From NCBI GenBank assembly GCA_030653335.1, contig JAURZP010000407.1:1-20643 (forward strand): 20,643 nt of DNA, given 5' to 3'. The position numbers were made by a program, and so were the translations under genes. A model generated the notes under the pieces. That model made no database searches. It was not told where the DNA came from and saw only the letters and a program-made list of their open reading frames with translations. This DNA is from Methanoregula sp. Its GTDB lineage: Archaea; Halobacteriota; Methanomicrobia; Methanomicrobiales; Methanospirillaceae. Below are positions 14,572 through 20,643 of the stretch, one piece after another; position 1 is the stretch's first letter; every line of letters starts with the position of its first letter.

Positions 14572-15233
14572 TGATCCACCTCAACGGTTACTGTATCAGT
14601 ATCTTCCACGCCCAGTTTCCGGCGCAGGGCGATTGGGGCAATCACTTCAATGATATCTGCCGGGTAATGTGTTCTTCCCGGTATGACAATCCCACAGGAG
14701 ATATTCCCGATACGGCACGGGAGGCACTTGGCATCACCAAAGGTCCTGCCATCCGTAGAAAATCCCTTGATCCGTATCCAGTTGAGCGCATCGATCTTCT
14801 TTCTGACCGGTAAACTTGAAGAGGAGAGGCGTATGTTGAGCGTGCCAGGGTAGGGTTCAAACCCGAGATGGGTGTTGAACTGCTGCTTGTAGGCTTCAAG
14901 GCTCATGTAATATTTTCCCTCACCAATGCCGCTGACAACGGTACCGTTTAATACAAATCCTTTGTTATGCTCAGAAAAGATCCGGCTGTACTCCTGGTAC
15001 TCCTTCCGGAGTTCCTCTTCACCTGTCCCTGTCAGCGTCACATGCTGGCCATCGGCAGCCATTGTCCGGGTAATGAACCCTTGCGTTTCGAGCCCTTTCA
15101 ATCGCCGGGATGCGGTCTGCGGGCTGATCGCAAGCATCTCACCGATGGACTGGGATGAGACAAAGATCGGGCCCTTGCACCCGCCCCGCAGTGCAATTGT
15201 CTTGAGACACTGGAGATCTTCTGCTGGTATCAT
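14568..15233 (-). CDS. rbkR: RbkR: winged-helix regulator fused to CTP-dependent riboflavin kinase
   Basis: Starting at ATG 15233 the protein has 221 aa. A TTG at 15242 would add three residues, but a TATA-like box 26 nt from 15233 favours a leaderless mRNA starting at the ATG. Residues about 20-65 are a winged helix (VSSQSIGEMLAISPQTASRR). Residues 95-221 are the archaeal riboflavin kinase (DUF120) with GIGEGKYYMS (102-111) and LGFEPYPGTLNI (123-134). Archaeal kinases of this type use CTP to make FMN, and fused forms (RbkR) are known repressors/activators of riboflavin genes. It is the first gene of an operon with ribB, and a perfect direct repeat lies at its promoter. Confidence 0.92.
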   Translation of the reverse strand: MIPAEDLQCLKTIALRGGCKGPIFVSSQSIGEMLAISPQTASRRLKGLETQGFITRTMAADGQHVTLTGTGEEELRKEYQEYSRIFSEHNKGFVLNGTVVSGIGEGKYYMSLEAYKQQFNTHLGFEPYPGTLNIRLSSSSLPVRKKIDALNWIRIKGFSTDGRTFGDAKCLPCRIGNISCGIVIPGRTHYPADIIEVIAPIALRRKLGVEDTDTVTVEVDQ

Positions 15234-15265
15234 GCTTATCAAAATTGAGATGCTTATTATTTATG
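15232..15265 (-). promoter_or_regulatory. rbkR promoter: TATA-like box and direct-repeat operator candidate
   Basis: CTTATTATTTATG (15253-15265, plus strand) gives a minus-strand TATA-like box centred 26 nt before the ATG. ATGCTTAT occurs twice, at 15232-15239 and 15250-15257, a perfect 8-bp repeat with an 18-bp period. One copy spans the start codon and the other touches the TATA box. RbkR is the natural candidate to bind. Confidence 0.5.
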
Positions 15266-15294
15266 GGTTGCCATTGGGTACACTCTTCGTCGTG

Positions 15295-15334
15295 GTTCGT
15301 TCACTGTCGAATCCCAGTTCGTTAGGTATTTAAC
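15295..15334 (+). promoter_or_regulatory. Promoter of the mevalonate-pathway operon with GTTCGTT repeats
   Basis: TATTTAAC (15327-15334) is a TATA-like box about 28 nt before the ATG at 15358, which lacks a ribosome-binding site, so the transcript is probably leaderless. GTTCGTT occurs at 15295-15301 and 15317-15323, exactly 22 bp apart (two helical turns), just upstream of the box: a candidate regulator site. Confidence 0.45.
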
Positions 15335-15357
15335 ACTATGAGTGGATCTAATTGAGC

Positions 15358-16068
15358 ATGAAATCCGGAAAGCGGAACCAGCTCGCTGAAAAGATGGCTG
15401 GCGAAATTACGCTCTCGGACTCACCGGGGCATGCGCTGAAAAAATGGCGCATGAACTTCGAGATTGCCCCCGGCGTCTTATCAGAACGCCTCGGCGTATC
15501 ACCGTCCGTAATCAGCGATTACGAGAGCGGGCGGAGAAAAAGTCCCGGAACCGCTGTTGTCGGCAAGATTGTCGATACACTCCTCACCACAGATGAGGAG
15601 AGCGGCGGTAAACACATTGAAAAATTTTCAACCATGCTCTTTTCAGCAGTTGATGATGACGTGATCTATGACCTCCACGAGTACGGTTTACCAGTCCCGC
15701 TGAAAGATTTTTCAGATGCGATCGGGTGTACATTACTCTGGGGATCCATAGACCAGGCCATCTTTGGCTATACCGTGGTCAACAGCCTCAATGCGATTAT
15801 GCAACTCTCATCTGACGAGTTCAATCGCATCTATGGCTGGAGCACGGAGCGGGCGCTGGTCTTTACCAATGTCTCGACCGGAAAATCACCGATGGTTGCC
15901 ATTCGGGTGACGCCGTTCAAACCCCGGTGTGTGGTGTTGCAGGGCATTGAAGCTGAAGACGTCCACCCGATTGTAGAAAAAATGGCAGAACGCGATCGCA
16001 TCACGGTGATGTGTACGAGCATGGATGTGGATAAAATCGTGAGTACTCTGAGGGAACAAGAATGGTAG
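15358..16068 (+). CDS. Archaeal HTH regulator (COG1709 type) leading the mevalonate operon
   Basis: From ATG 15358 the protein has 236 aa; a TTG at 15352 is possible but less likely given the TATA spacing. Residues about 24-75 are an HTH of the XRE/HTH_3 class (LSERLGVSPSVISDYESGRRKSPG). The remaining 150 residues form a conserved archaeal domain without an assigned ligand (IYDLHEYGLPVPLKDFSDAIG, STGKSPMVAIRVTPFKP). Proteins of this type are often encoded next to HMG-CoA synthase in archaea, so it is the likely regulator of isoprenoid precursor synthesis and of its own operon. Its end overlaps the HMG-CoA synthase start by 7 nt. Confidence 0.82.
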   Translation: MKSGKRNQLAEKMAGEITLSDSPGHALKKWRMNFEIAPGVLSERLGVSPSVISDYESGRRKSPGTAVVGKIVDTLLTTDEESGGKHIEKFSTMLFSAVDDDVIYDLHEYGLPVPLKDFSDAIGCTLLWGSIDQAIFGYTVVNSLNAIMQLSSDEFNRIYGWSTERALVFTNVSTGKSPMVAIRVTPFKPRCVVLQGIEAEDVHPIVEKMAERDRITVMCTSMDVDKIVSTLREQEW

Positions 16069-17114
16069 GCATCATTTCTTACGGTGTGTATATACCGAGA
16101 TACCGTATCAAGGTCGAAGAGATTGCCCGGGTCTGGGGCGCAAATGCCGCAGATATCACCGGGGGACTGGGCGTTTTTGAAAAGTCCGTTCCTGACCTTG
16201 ATGAAGACGCAGCAACGATCGCTGTCGAAGCCGCACGAAACGCACTCCTGCGCCGGCATGTAGACCCAAAAGAGATCGGGGCTGTGTACGTGGGCAGCGA
16301 GTCGCACCCGTATGCAGTGAAACCTACTGCATGTACGGTAGGAGAAGCTATCGGGGCTACTCCGGACATGACCGCCGCTGATTTCGAATTCGCCTGCAAA
16401 GCGGGAACAGCCGCGATGCAGACCTGCATGGGCATGGTAAAGAGCAGGATGATCCCCTACGGACTTGCCATCGGTACCGACGTTTCGCAGGGTGCACCGG
16501 GCGATGCGCTCGAGTACACCGCAGCAGCGGGCGGAGCGGCCTACATTATAGGAAACGATGATCCGATCGCAACAATCCACCATACCTGCTCATTCACTAC
16601 CGACACGCCGGACTTCTGGCGCCGCGAAGGACAGGATTACCCCCGCCATGGTGGAAGGTTCACCGGAGATCCCGGGTACTTCAAGCATGTTAAAGGAGCA
16701 AGCAACCTCCTTTTAGAGCAGACAAAAAAGTCACCGGATGACTTTACCTATGCCGTCTTCCACCAGCCCAATGCAAAGTTCCCGCAGAAAGCCGCAAAGG
16801 ATCTCGGCTTTTCTGCTGAGCAGATCAAGCCGGGCCTGGTAGTGCCGCGCCTTGGTAACACCTACTCCGGGGCTTCACCCATTGGTCTTGCAGCAACGCT
16901 CGACATCGCAAAACCGGGCGACACAATCTTTGTCTGCTCGTTTGGGTCCGGAGCAGGCAGCGACGCTTTCGATATCGAAGTGAACGATGCAATCCTGTCG
17001 GATGCGTTCAAGAGGGATGCTGCACCGGGCGTGGAACAGCAGCTCAAGAATCCCATTTACCTTGACTATGCACGATACGCCCAGCACAAGGGAAAACTGG
17101 TGATGCAATCATGA
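16062..17114 (+). CDS. Hydroxymethylglutaryl-CoA synthase, archaeal type
   Basis: This 350-aa enzyme condenses acetyl-CoA with acetoacetyl-CoA to HMG-CoA, the second step of the mevalonate route to archaeal lipids. Catalytic residues are visible: E80 in VGSESHPYAVKPT, C112 in FEFACKAGTAAMQ and H234 in VFHQPNAKFP. GNTYSGASPIGLAATLD and CSFGSGAGSDAF are further family motifs. Length is normal. It overlaps the regulator before it (7 nt) and the thiolase after it (ATGA). In methanogens the synthase, thiolase and DUF35 protein are known to form one complex that passes on acetoacetyl-CoA; the gene order here fits that. Confidence 0.95.
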   Translation: MVGIISYGVYIPRYRIKVEEIARVWGANAADITGGLGVFEKSVPDLDEDAATIAVEAARNALLRRHVDPKEIGAVYVGSESHPYAVKPTACTVGEAIGATPDMTAADFEFACKAGTAAMQTCMGMVKSRMIPYGLAIGTDVSQGAPGDALEYTAAAGGAAYIIGNDDPIATIHHTCSFTTDTPDFWRREGQDYPRHGGRFTGDPGYFKHVKGASNLLLEQTKKSPDDFTYAVFHQPNAKFPQKAAKDLGFSAEQIKPGLVVPRLGNTYSGASPIGLAATLDIAKPGDTIFVCSFGSGAGSDAFDIEVNDAILSDAFKRDAAPGVEQQLKNPIYLDYARYAQHKGKLVMQS

Positions 17115-18277
17115 GAGACGTGGCAGTGATCGGGGTAGGATGTACCACATTCGGTGAGAAATGGCATAGTTCGTTTCGCGATCTCTTTGTCGAAGCAGGT
17201 GCTCTTGCTCTTGAAGATGCCCAGCTATCAGGTGAAAAGATCGATGCGATGTATGTCGGTAACATGAGTGCCGGCCGCTTCATCGAGCAGGAACACATCG
17301 GTGCCCTGATCGCTGACTATGCCGGTATGGCAACACGCCACATACCGTCAACCCGGGTCGAAGCCGCGTGTGCCTCCGGCGGGCTTGCCTTCCGGCAGGC
17401 GGTGATTGCCGTTGCCAGCGGCATGGAAGACATTGTGGTCGCAGCAGGAGTCGAGAAGATGACCGATGTGGAACCGGGCGCAACCACTGACGCCCTCACC
17501 GGCGCAGCGGACCGCGAATGGGAAGGGTTTGTCGGCGCAACATTTCCCGGCCTCTACGCAATGATCGCAAAAGACTACATGCACAAATACGCAATGACCC
17601 GCGAACAGCTGGCACAGGTAGCCGTAAAGAACCACTACAACGGTGCCCGAAACCCTATTGCCCAGTACCAGCAGGAGATCACGCTCGACACCGTGCTGAA
17701 ATCCACCATGGTCGCCGATCCCCTCCGGCTTTTCGACTGTTCGCCCATCACAGATGGTGCAGCCGCAGTCATCCTCGCACCACTGGACCGGGCCCGTGAA
17801 TTCACCGACACCCCGATCAGGGTTCTTGCCACCGCACAGGCAAGCGACTCTATCGCCCTCCACGACCGCCGGGACATCTCGACACTCGACGCAACTGTTG
17901 CAGCAGGCCAGCGGGCGTTCAAGATGGCCAAACTGACGCATAAGGAGATTAACATGGTAGAAGTGCACGACTGTTTCTCGATCGCAGAGATCTGTGCGAT
18001 TGAGGACCTCGGCTTTTGTAAGAAAGGCACAGCCGGTAAGTTTACCGCTGACGGTGAGACGGCCCTGGGCGGTAAGATCCCGGTCAACACGAGCGGCGGC
18101 CTCAAAGCCTGCGGCCACCCGGTCGGGGCTACCGGCATCAAGCAGGTGTACGAGATCATCCAGCAGCTCCGAGGCGAAGCGGGCAAACGCCAGATTGATG
18201 GCGCAAAGATCGGCATGACGCACAATGTAGGCGGCACCGGTGCCACCGTAGCGGTTCACATCCTCGGGAGGATCTGA
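17111..18277 (+). CDS. Acetyl-CoA C-acetyltransferase (archaeal acetoacetyl-CoA thiolase)
   Basis: The 388-aa thiolase joins two acetyl-CoA to acetoacetyl-CoA. The nucleophile is C87 in VEAACASGG. H286 in VEVHDCFSIAE and H336 in ACGHPVGATG are the other active-site motifs, and THNVGGTGATVAVHIL ends the protein. The HDCF version is typical of archaeal/SCP2-like thiolases. Its start overlaps the HMG-CoA synthase stop by 4 nt and the DUF35 gene starts 1 nt after its stop. This tight coupling agrees with the known thiolase/DUF35/HMG-CoA synthase complex, which helps an unfavourable reaction by channelling its product. Confidence 0.94.
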   Translation: MRDVAVIGVGCTTFGEKWHSSFRDLFVEAGALALEDAQLSGEKIDAMYVGNMSAGRFIEQEHIGALIADYAGMATRHIPSTRVEAACASGGLAFRQAVIAVASGMEDIVVAAGVEKMTDVEPGATTDALTGAADREWEGFVGATFPGLYAMIAKDYMHKYAMTREQLAQVAVKNHYNGARNPIAQYQQEITLDTVLKSTMVADPLRLFDCSPITDGAAAVILAPLDRAREFTDTPIRVLATAQASDSIALHDRRDISTLDATVAAGQRAFKMAKLTHKEINMVEVHDCFSIAEICAIEDLGFCKKGTAGKFTADGETALGGKIPVNTSGGLKACGHPVGATGIKQVYEIIQQLRGEAGKRQIDGAKIGMTHNVGGTGATVAVHILGRI

Positions 18278-18278
18278 A

Positions 18279-18668
18279 ATGACCGTAGCACGATTCTGGA
18301 GAAAGATTCCCCAGCGCTACAACCTGATCGGGACAAAGTGCCAGACCTGTCACCGCCACTTCTTCCCCCCGCGAACCTTCTGCCCCGATTGCCGCAGGGA
18401 AGGGAAGATCGTTGATCACAAGTTTATCGGGAAGGGGACGATCGTCACGTTTACGATCATCCAGACGGCACCCGACCAGTTCACCTCCCGCGGGCCATAC
18501 GTGCTTGCCATCATCAGGCTCGATGAAGGTCCCCAGATGACTTCCCAGGTTGTCTGCGATCCAAGCGAAGCAAAGATCGGCATGCGGGTTAAAAGCATCT
18601 TTCGCAGGATCGCCACCGATGGCGAGAGCGGTATCATTCACTACGGCACGAAGTTTATGCCGGAATAA
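18279..18668 (+). CDS. DUF35 OB-fold zinc-ribbon protein of the thiolase/HMG-CoA synthase complex
   Basis: The 129-aa protein has a rubredoxin-like zinc ribbon with C21/C24 (CQTC) and C35/C38 (CPDC) followed by an OB fold (about 48-120; GKGTIVTFTIIQTAP, GPYVLAIIRLDEG, KIGMRVKSIFRRI). In methanogens this protein bridges thiolase and HMG-CoA synthase and holds the shared CoA-binding site. The gene starts 1 nt after the thiolase stop. Its last about 120 bp are repeated almost exactly at 20152-20269, on the far side of the next gene, which marks a recombination or insertion event at its 3' end. Confidence 0.93.
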   Translation: MTVARFWRKIPQRYNLIGTKCQTCHRHFFPPRTFCPDCRREGKIVDHKFIGKGTIVTFTIIQTAPDQFTSRGPYVLAIIRLDEGPQMTSQVVCDPSEAKIGMRVKSIFRRIATDGESGIIHYGTKFMPE

Positions 18669-18681
18669 ATCATTTTTCGAG

Positions 18682-18694
18682 GGGTTTTAAACCC
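18682..18694. terminator. Small GGGTTT/AAACCC inverted repeat between convergent genes
   Basis: GGGTTT and AAACCC pair around a single T, 14 nt after the DUF35 stop and 19 nt before the end of the minus-strand ATPase gene. It may mark the transcript ends. Confidence 0.35.
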
Positions 18695-18713
18695 GTGGCG
18701 AAACAGCCCCGGT

Positions 18714-20018
18714 TCAACCGCTCACTATGTTTAAACCATCCAGCCATTCATAAACCGGTAAAATACGGATACACCTGCCCTCAACCATCTCTTCACCGGA
18801 TTCATTTAAGGTGATGATGATCCCCTCGTTCAGGTGATAGGCATCCATAGCTTCACATAATCCCCGGATTTCGCGTGTCCGGGTATCAGGATTCTCAAGA
18901 GACTCTGTTACCTGAACAGCAAGAACGATCTTACGGTTCTTCTTTAATAAAAAATCGCACTCGTATCGATCCTTGTGGTAGTAAATCTCGCTCTGGATCT
19001 TTTTCAATACCATAAATACGGCATTCTCCAGCAACCGCCCGCGGTTATCAGAGAATGAAAATGCAACTGAGTTAATGATACCGGTATCAATGCAGTAGAT
19101 CTTCTTCTGATTTGCCAGCTGTTTTTTTACCGAGTAATCGAATTTTTTCACCGCATAGAACAGGAACGCATTCTCCGCGTATCCTATGTATTCCCGCACG
19201 GTATCCGATGAGATATGCAGAGTGTCTGCAATGCGGTTGTAAGAGAGCAGATTTCCGATATTTGAGATCAGGAAATACAGTACGTCATACATATCGCTGT
19301 TATTTCTCACATTATTCGGGTAGATGATGTCCTTGAGATAGATCGTTTCGTAGTAATTTTTTAACAGCTCTTTTTTTAATTCATCCTGCGGTTCGAGCAC
19401 CACGCGTGGAAAGCCACCATATGTAAGGTACGAGGCGAAATGCTGCCGTTTCCGGATAATTGTCGGTTTCTCGATTCCTAAAAATCCGAGGCTCTCTGCA
19501 AAGGAGAGCGGATATACGGTGCAGGAGAAGTAACGGCCAGAAAGCCGGGTGCTTATCTCGCGCTCTATAAGGGATGATGAAGAGCCGGTCAGGATGAACC
19601 TGAGTTCGGGTTTCGTATCATAGAGCGTCTTGATGGTTCCCACCCAGTATTCGAAGTTCTGGATCTCGTCTATACAGATGGTAAAATTTGCAATTTCACT
19701 ATGTCGTGTACAGTGGTCTTCGATGATTTCCCGGATAAACCCGGGATCTTTTGCCCGGTTGACAAAGAGCGGCTCATCAAGGTTGAGGTACAGGATTGCT
19801 TCTTTTCTTATCCCGGTGTCAAGCAGCGATTGTATGATCTGGTAGACAAGCGTAGACTTTCCGGTTCGTCGTGCACCGATGAGCAGCAGGATCTCTTTTG
19901 CTCTAAGGTATAGCCGGAGTTCCGGGAACCATGAGAGACGCTCGACACCGGTGGCAAACGATCTGCCGGACCACCACGGGTTCTGGCTTTCGAGGGCGAT
20001 CTGTATCTTCTGGTCCAT
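18714..20018 (-). CDS. AAA_14 / DUF4143 family ATPase (COG1373 type)
   Basis: The 434-aa protein has Walker A GARRTGKST (48-56), Walker B TICIDEIQN (113-121) and the sensor LTGSSSSL. A winged-helix-like part (SYNRIADTLHISSDTVREYIGYAENAFL, in pieces) follows at about 260-290. The C-terminal DUF4143 nuclease-like domain begins near GRLLENAVFMVL and shows YECDFLLKKN and LAVQVTESL in place of the usual EVDF...EVK, so nuclease activity is doubtful. The biological role of the family is not settled. The gene is AT-richer than its neighbours, runs against the mevalonate operon, and is bracketed by duplicated DUF35 3' ends, so it was probably inserted. A perfect inverted repeat covers its promoter. 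Confidence 0.88.
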   Translation of the reverse strand: MDQKIQIALESQNPWWSGRSFATGVERLSWFPELRLYLRAKEILLLIGARRTGKSTLVYQIIQSLLDTGIRKEAILYLNLDEPLFVNRAKDPGFIREIIEDHCTRHSEIANFTICIDEIQNFEYWVGTIKTLYDTKPELRFILTGSSSSLIEREISTRLSGRYFSCTVYPLSFAESLGFLGIEKPTIIRKRQHFASYLTYGGFPRVVLEPQDELKKELLKNYYETIYLKDIIYPNNVRNNSDMYDVLYFLISNIGNLLSYNRIADTLHISSDTVREYIGYAENAFLFYAVKKFDYSVKKQLANQKKIYCIDTGIINSVAFSFSDNRGRLLENAVFMVLKKIQSEIYYHKDRYECDFLLKKNRKIVLAVQVTESLENPDTRTREIRGLCEAMDAYHLNEGIIITLNESGEEMVEGRCIRILPVYEWLDGLNIVSG

Positions 20019-20026
20019 GTGTCAGA

Positions 20027-20062
20027 TATAATCGATGATATATGATAAATTTGTCGATTATA
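20027..20062 (-). promoter_or_regulatory. Promoter and inverted repeat of the DUF4143 ATPase gene
   Basis: TATAATCGA (20027-20035) and TCGATTATA (20054-20062) are a perfect 9-bp inverted repeat with an 18-bp spacer. The spacer contains the minus-strand TATA-like ATTTATCATATAT (20038-20050), centred about 26 nt before the ATG at 20018. There is no ribosome-binding site, so the mRNA is probably leaderless. A repressor on the repeat would cover the TATA box. Confidence 0.5.
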
Positions 20063-20120
20063 ATGAACGATTTTAAATTTTACGGGGAGACATAAGGAAT
20101 CAATTAAACCTGATTATCAG

Positions 20121-20269
20121 TTTGGCGAGGGGGCGATGATGATCTTCCGGATTGTCTGCGACCCAAGCGAAGCAAAATCGGTATGCGGGTTAAAAGCATC
20201 TTTCGCAGGATCGCCACCGATGGCGAGAGCGGCATCATTCACTACGGCACAAAGTTTATGCCGGAGTGA
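20121..20269 (+). pseudogene. Truncated, frameshifted second copy of the DUF35 gene 3' end
   Basis: 20152-20269 aligns with 18550-18668, differing by six substitutions and one lost G (20174 region, GCAAAATCG against GCAAAGATCG). All six are transitions and are silent in the intact frame, including the change from GAA TAA to GAG TGA. Upstream (20121-20151) the likeness fades into FGEGAMMIFRIV against LDEGPQMTSQVV, a paralogue-like relation. The 5' two thirds are missing and the lost G breaks the frame. An oligo-T tract at 20276-20282 follows, like the end of a real gene. Confidence 0.75.
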
Positions 20270-20275
20270 TTTTCC

Positions 20276-20643
20276 TTTTTTTCCACCCCCTCCTGGTAAA
20301 GGTCATGCGGATAAACGGATTCAATCCAATAGGGTTTGTTAAGGCCGGTTTATTCCCCACCAAAACCTTCGATTTCGCGATTTAAACGATATTTGAGGGT
20401 ATTTTTAAAATTATCCCGGAAAAACCTCGAATAAGGCCGGTCAAAAAGGATGAAAAGGGGGAATCCAAGCCCGCATTGAACCCGGATGGGGGCAGGTCAA
20501 TCAGGGTGATAAAACGGTGGTTTCATTCGTTTTTCCACCCCCGCCAGGTAAAGGTCATGCGGATAAACGGATTCAATCCAATAGGGTTTGTTAAGGCCGG
20601 TTTATTCCCCACCAAAACCTTTGATTTCACGATTTGAACGATA
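20276..20643. repeat. Two long direct repeats, 252-bp period, running off the window
   Basis: 20278-20391 and 20530-20643 match over 114 bp with five substitutions. The second copy reaches the window edge, so the repeat may be longer and there may be more copies. The 138 bp between them are different but share AAGGCCGGT (about 20434) with the unit. The unit contains the small hairpin GGATTCAATCC (GGATT/AATCC) and GGTTT...AAACC arms. No ORF is credible here and the layout is not CRISPR-like. Confidence 0.8.

Noticed and set aside
17348..18259. 303-codon minus-strand open frame
   Set aside because: It is antisense to the thiolase gene with all its active-site motifs; no independent support.
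20276..20643. CRISPR array
   Set aside because: The repeat is at least 114 bp with a 138-bp gap and only two copies, far from CRISPR geometry, and no cas genes are present.

Overview
The window looks like chromosomal DNA of a methanogenic archaeon, most likely order Methanomicrobiales (Methanoregula-like; the genus is a guess). Reasons: archaeal RPA-type single-strand binding proteins, the archaeal thiolase / HMG-CoA synthase / DUF35 set of the mevalonate pathway, a CTP-type riboflavin kinase fused to a winged helix, two archaeal AAA-plus-nuclease-fold ATPases, SpoIIE/STAS signalling genes, TATA boxes about 26-31 nt from leaderless starts, and oligo-T terminators. No rRNA, tRNA, CRISPR array or transposase was seen.

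Layout. 1-698 (+): end of an RPA gene overlapping an RPA-associated protein. 708-2188 (-): DUF234-type ATPase with palindromes over its start codon and a possible 32-aa protein after it. 2189-3200: 1 kb without a convincing gene, holding diverged repeats and palindromes. 3201-5689 (+): radical SAM protein with a SPASM-like cysteine tail, a possible 29-aa peptide, and a 14-TM MFS exporter. 5690-6212: remnants of an AhpD-like gene and of an amidohydrolase 3' end. 6213-9567 (-): STAS protein with an unrecognised C-terminal domain, then a membrane SpoIIE phosphatase. 9760-10944 (-): M24 metallopeptidase. 11084-13813 (+): taurine/sulfonate/nitrate-type ABC transporter whose binding protein has its two lobes in reversed order. 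13891-15233 (-): rbkR-ribB. 15358-18668 (+): helix-turn-helix regulator, HMG-CoA synthase, thiolase and DUF35 protein. 18714-20018 (-): DUF4143-type ATPase flanked by two copies of the DUF35 3' end. 20276-20643: long direct repeats running off the window.

How the genes work together. Thiolase, HMG-CoA synthase and DUF35 make HMG-CoA for archaeal isoprenoid lipids, and the first gene of that operon probably encodes its regulator. RbkR and RibB supply riboflavin/FMN, and a direct repeat at the rbkR promoter is a candidate autoregulatory operator. STAS protein plus SpoIIE phosphatase form two of the three parts of a partner switch; the kinase and the final target are not in the window. The most unusual items are the permuted binding protein, the STAS fusion, and the ATPase island with duplicated flanks.
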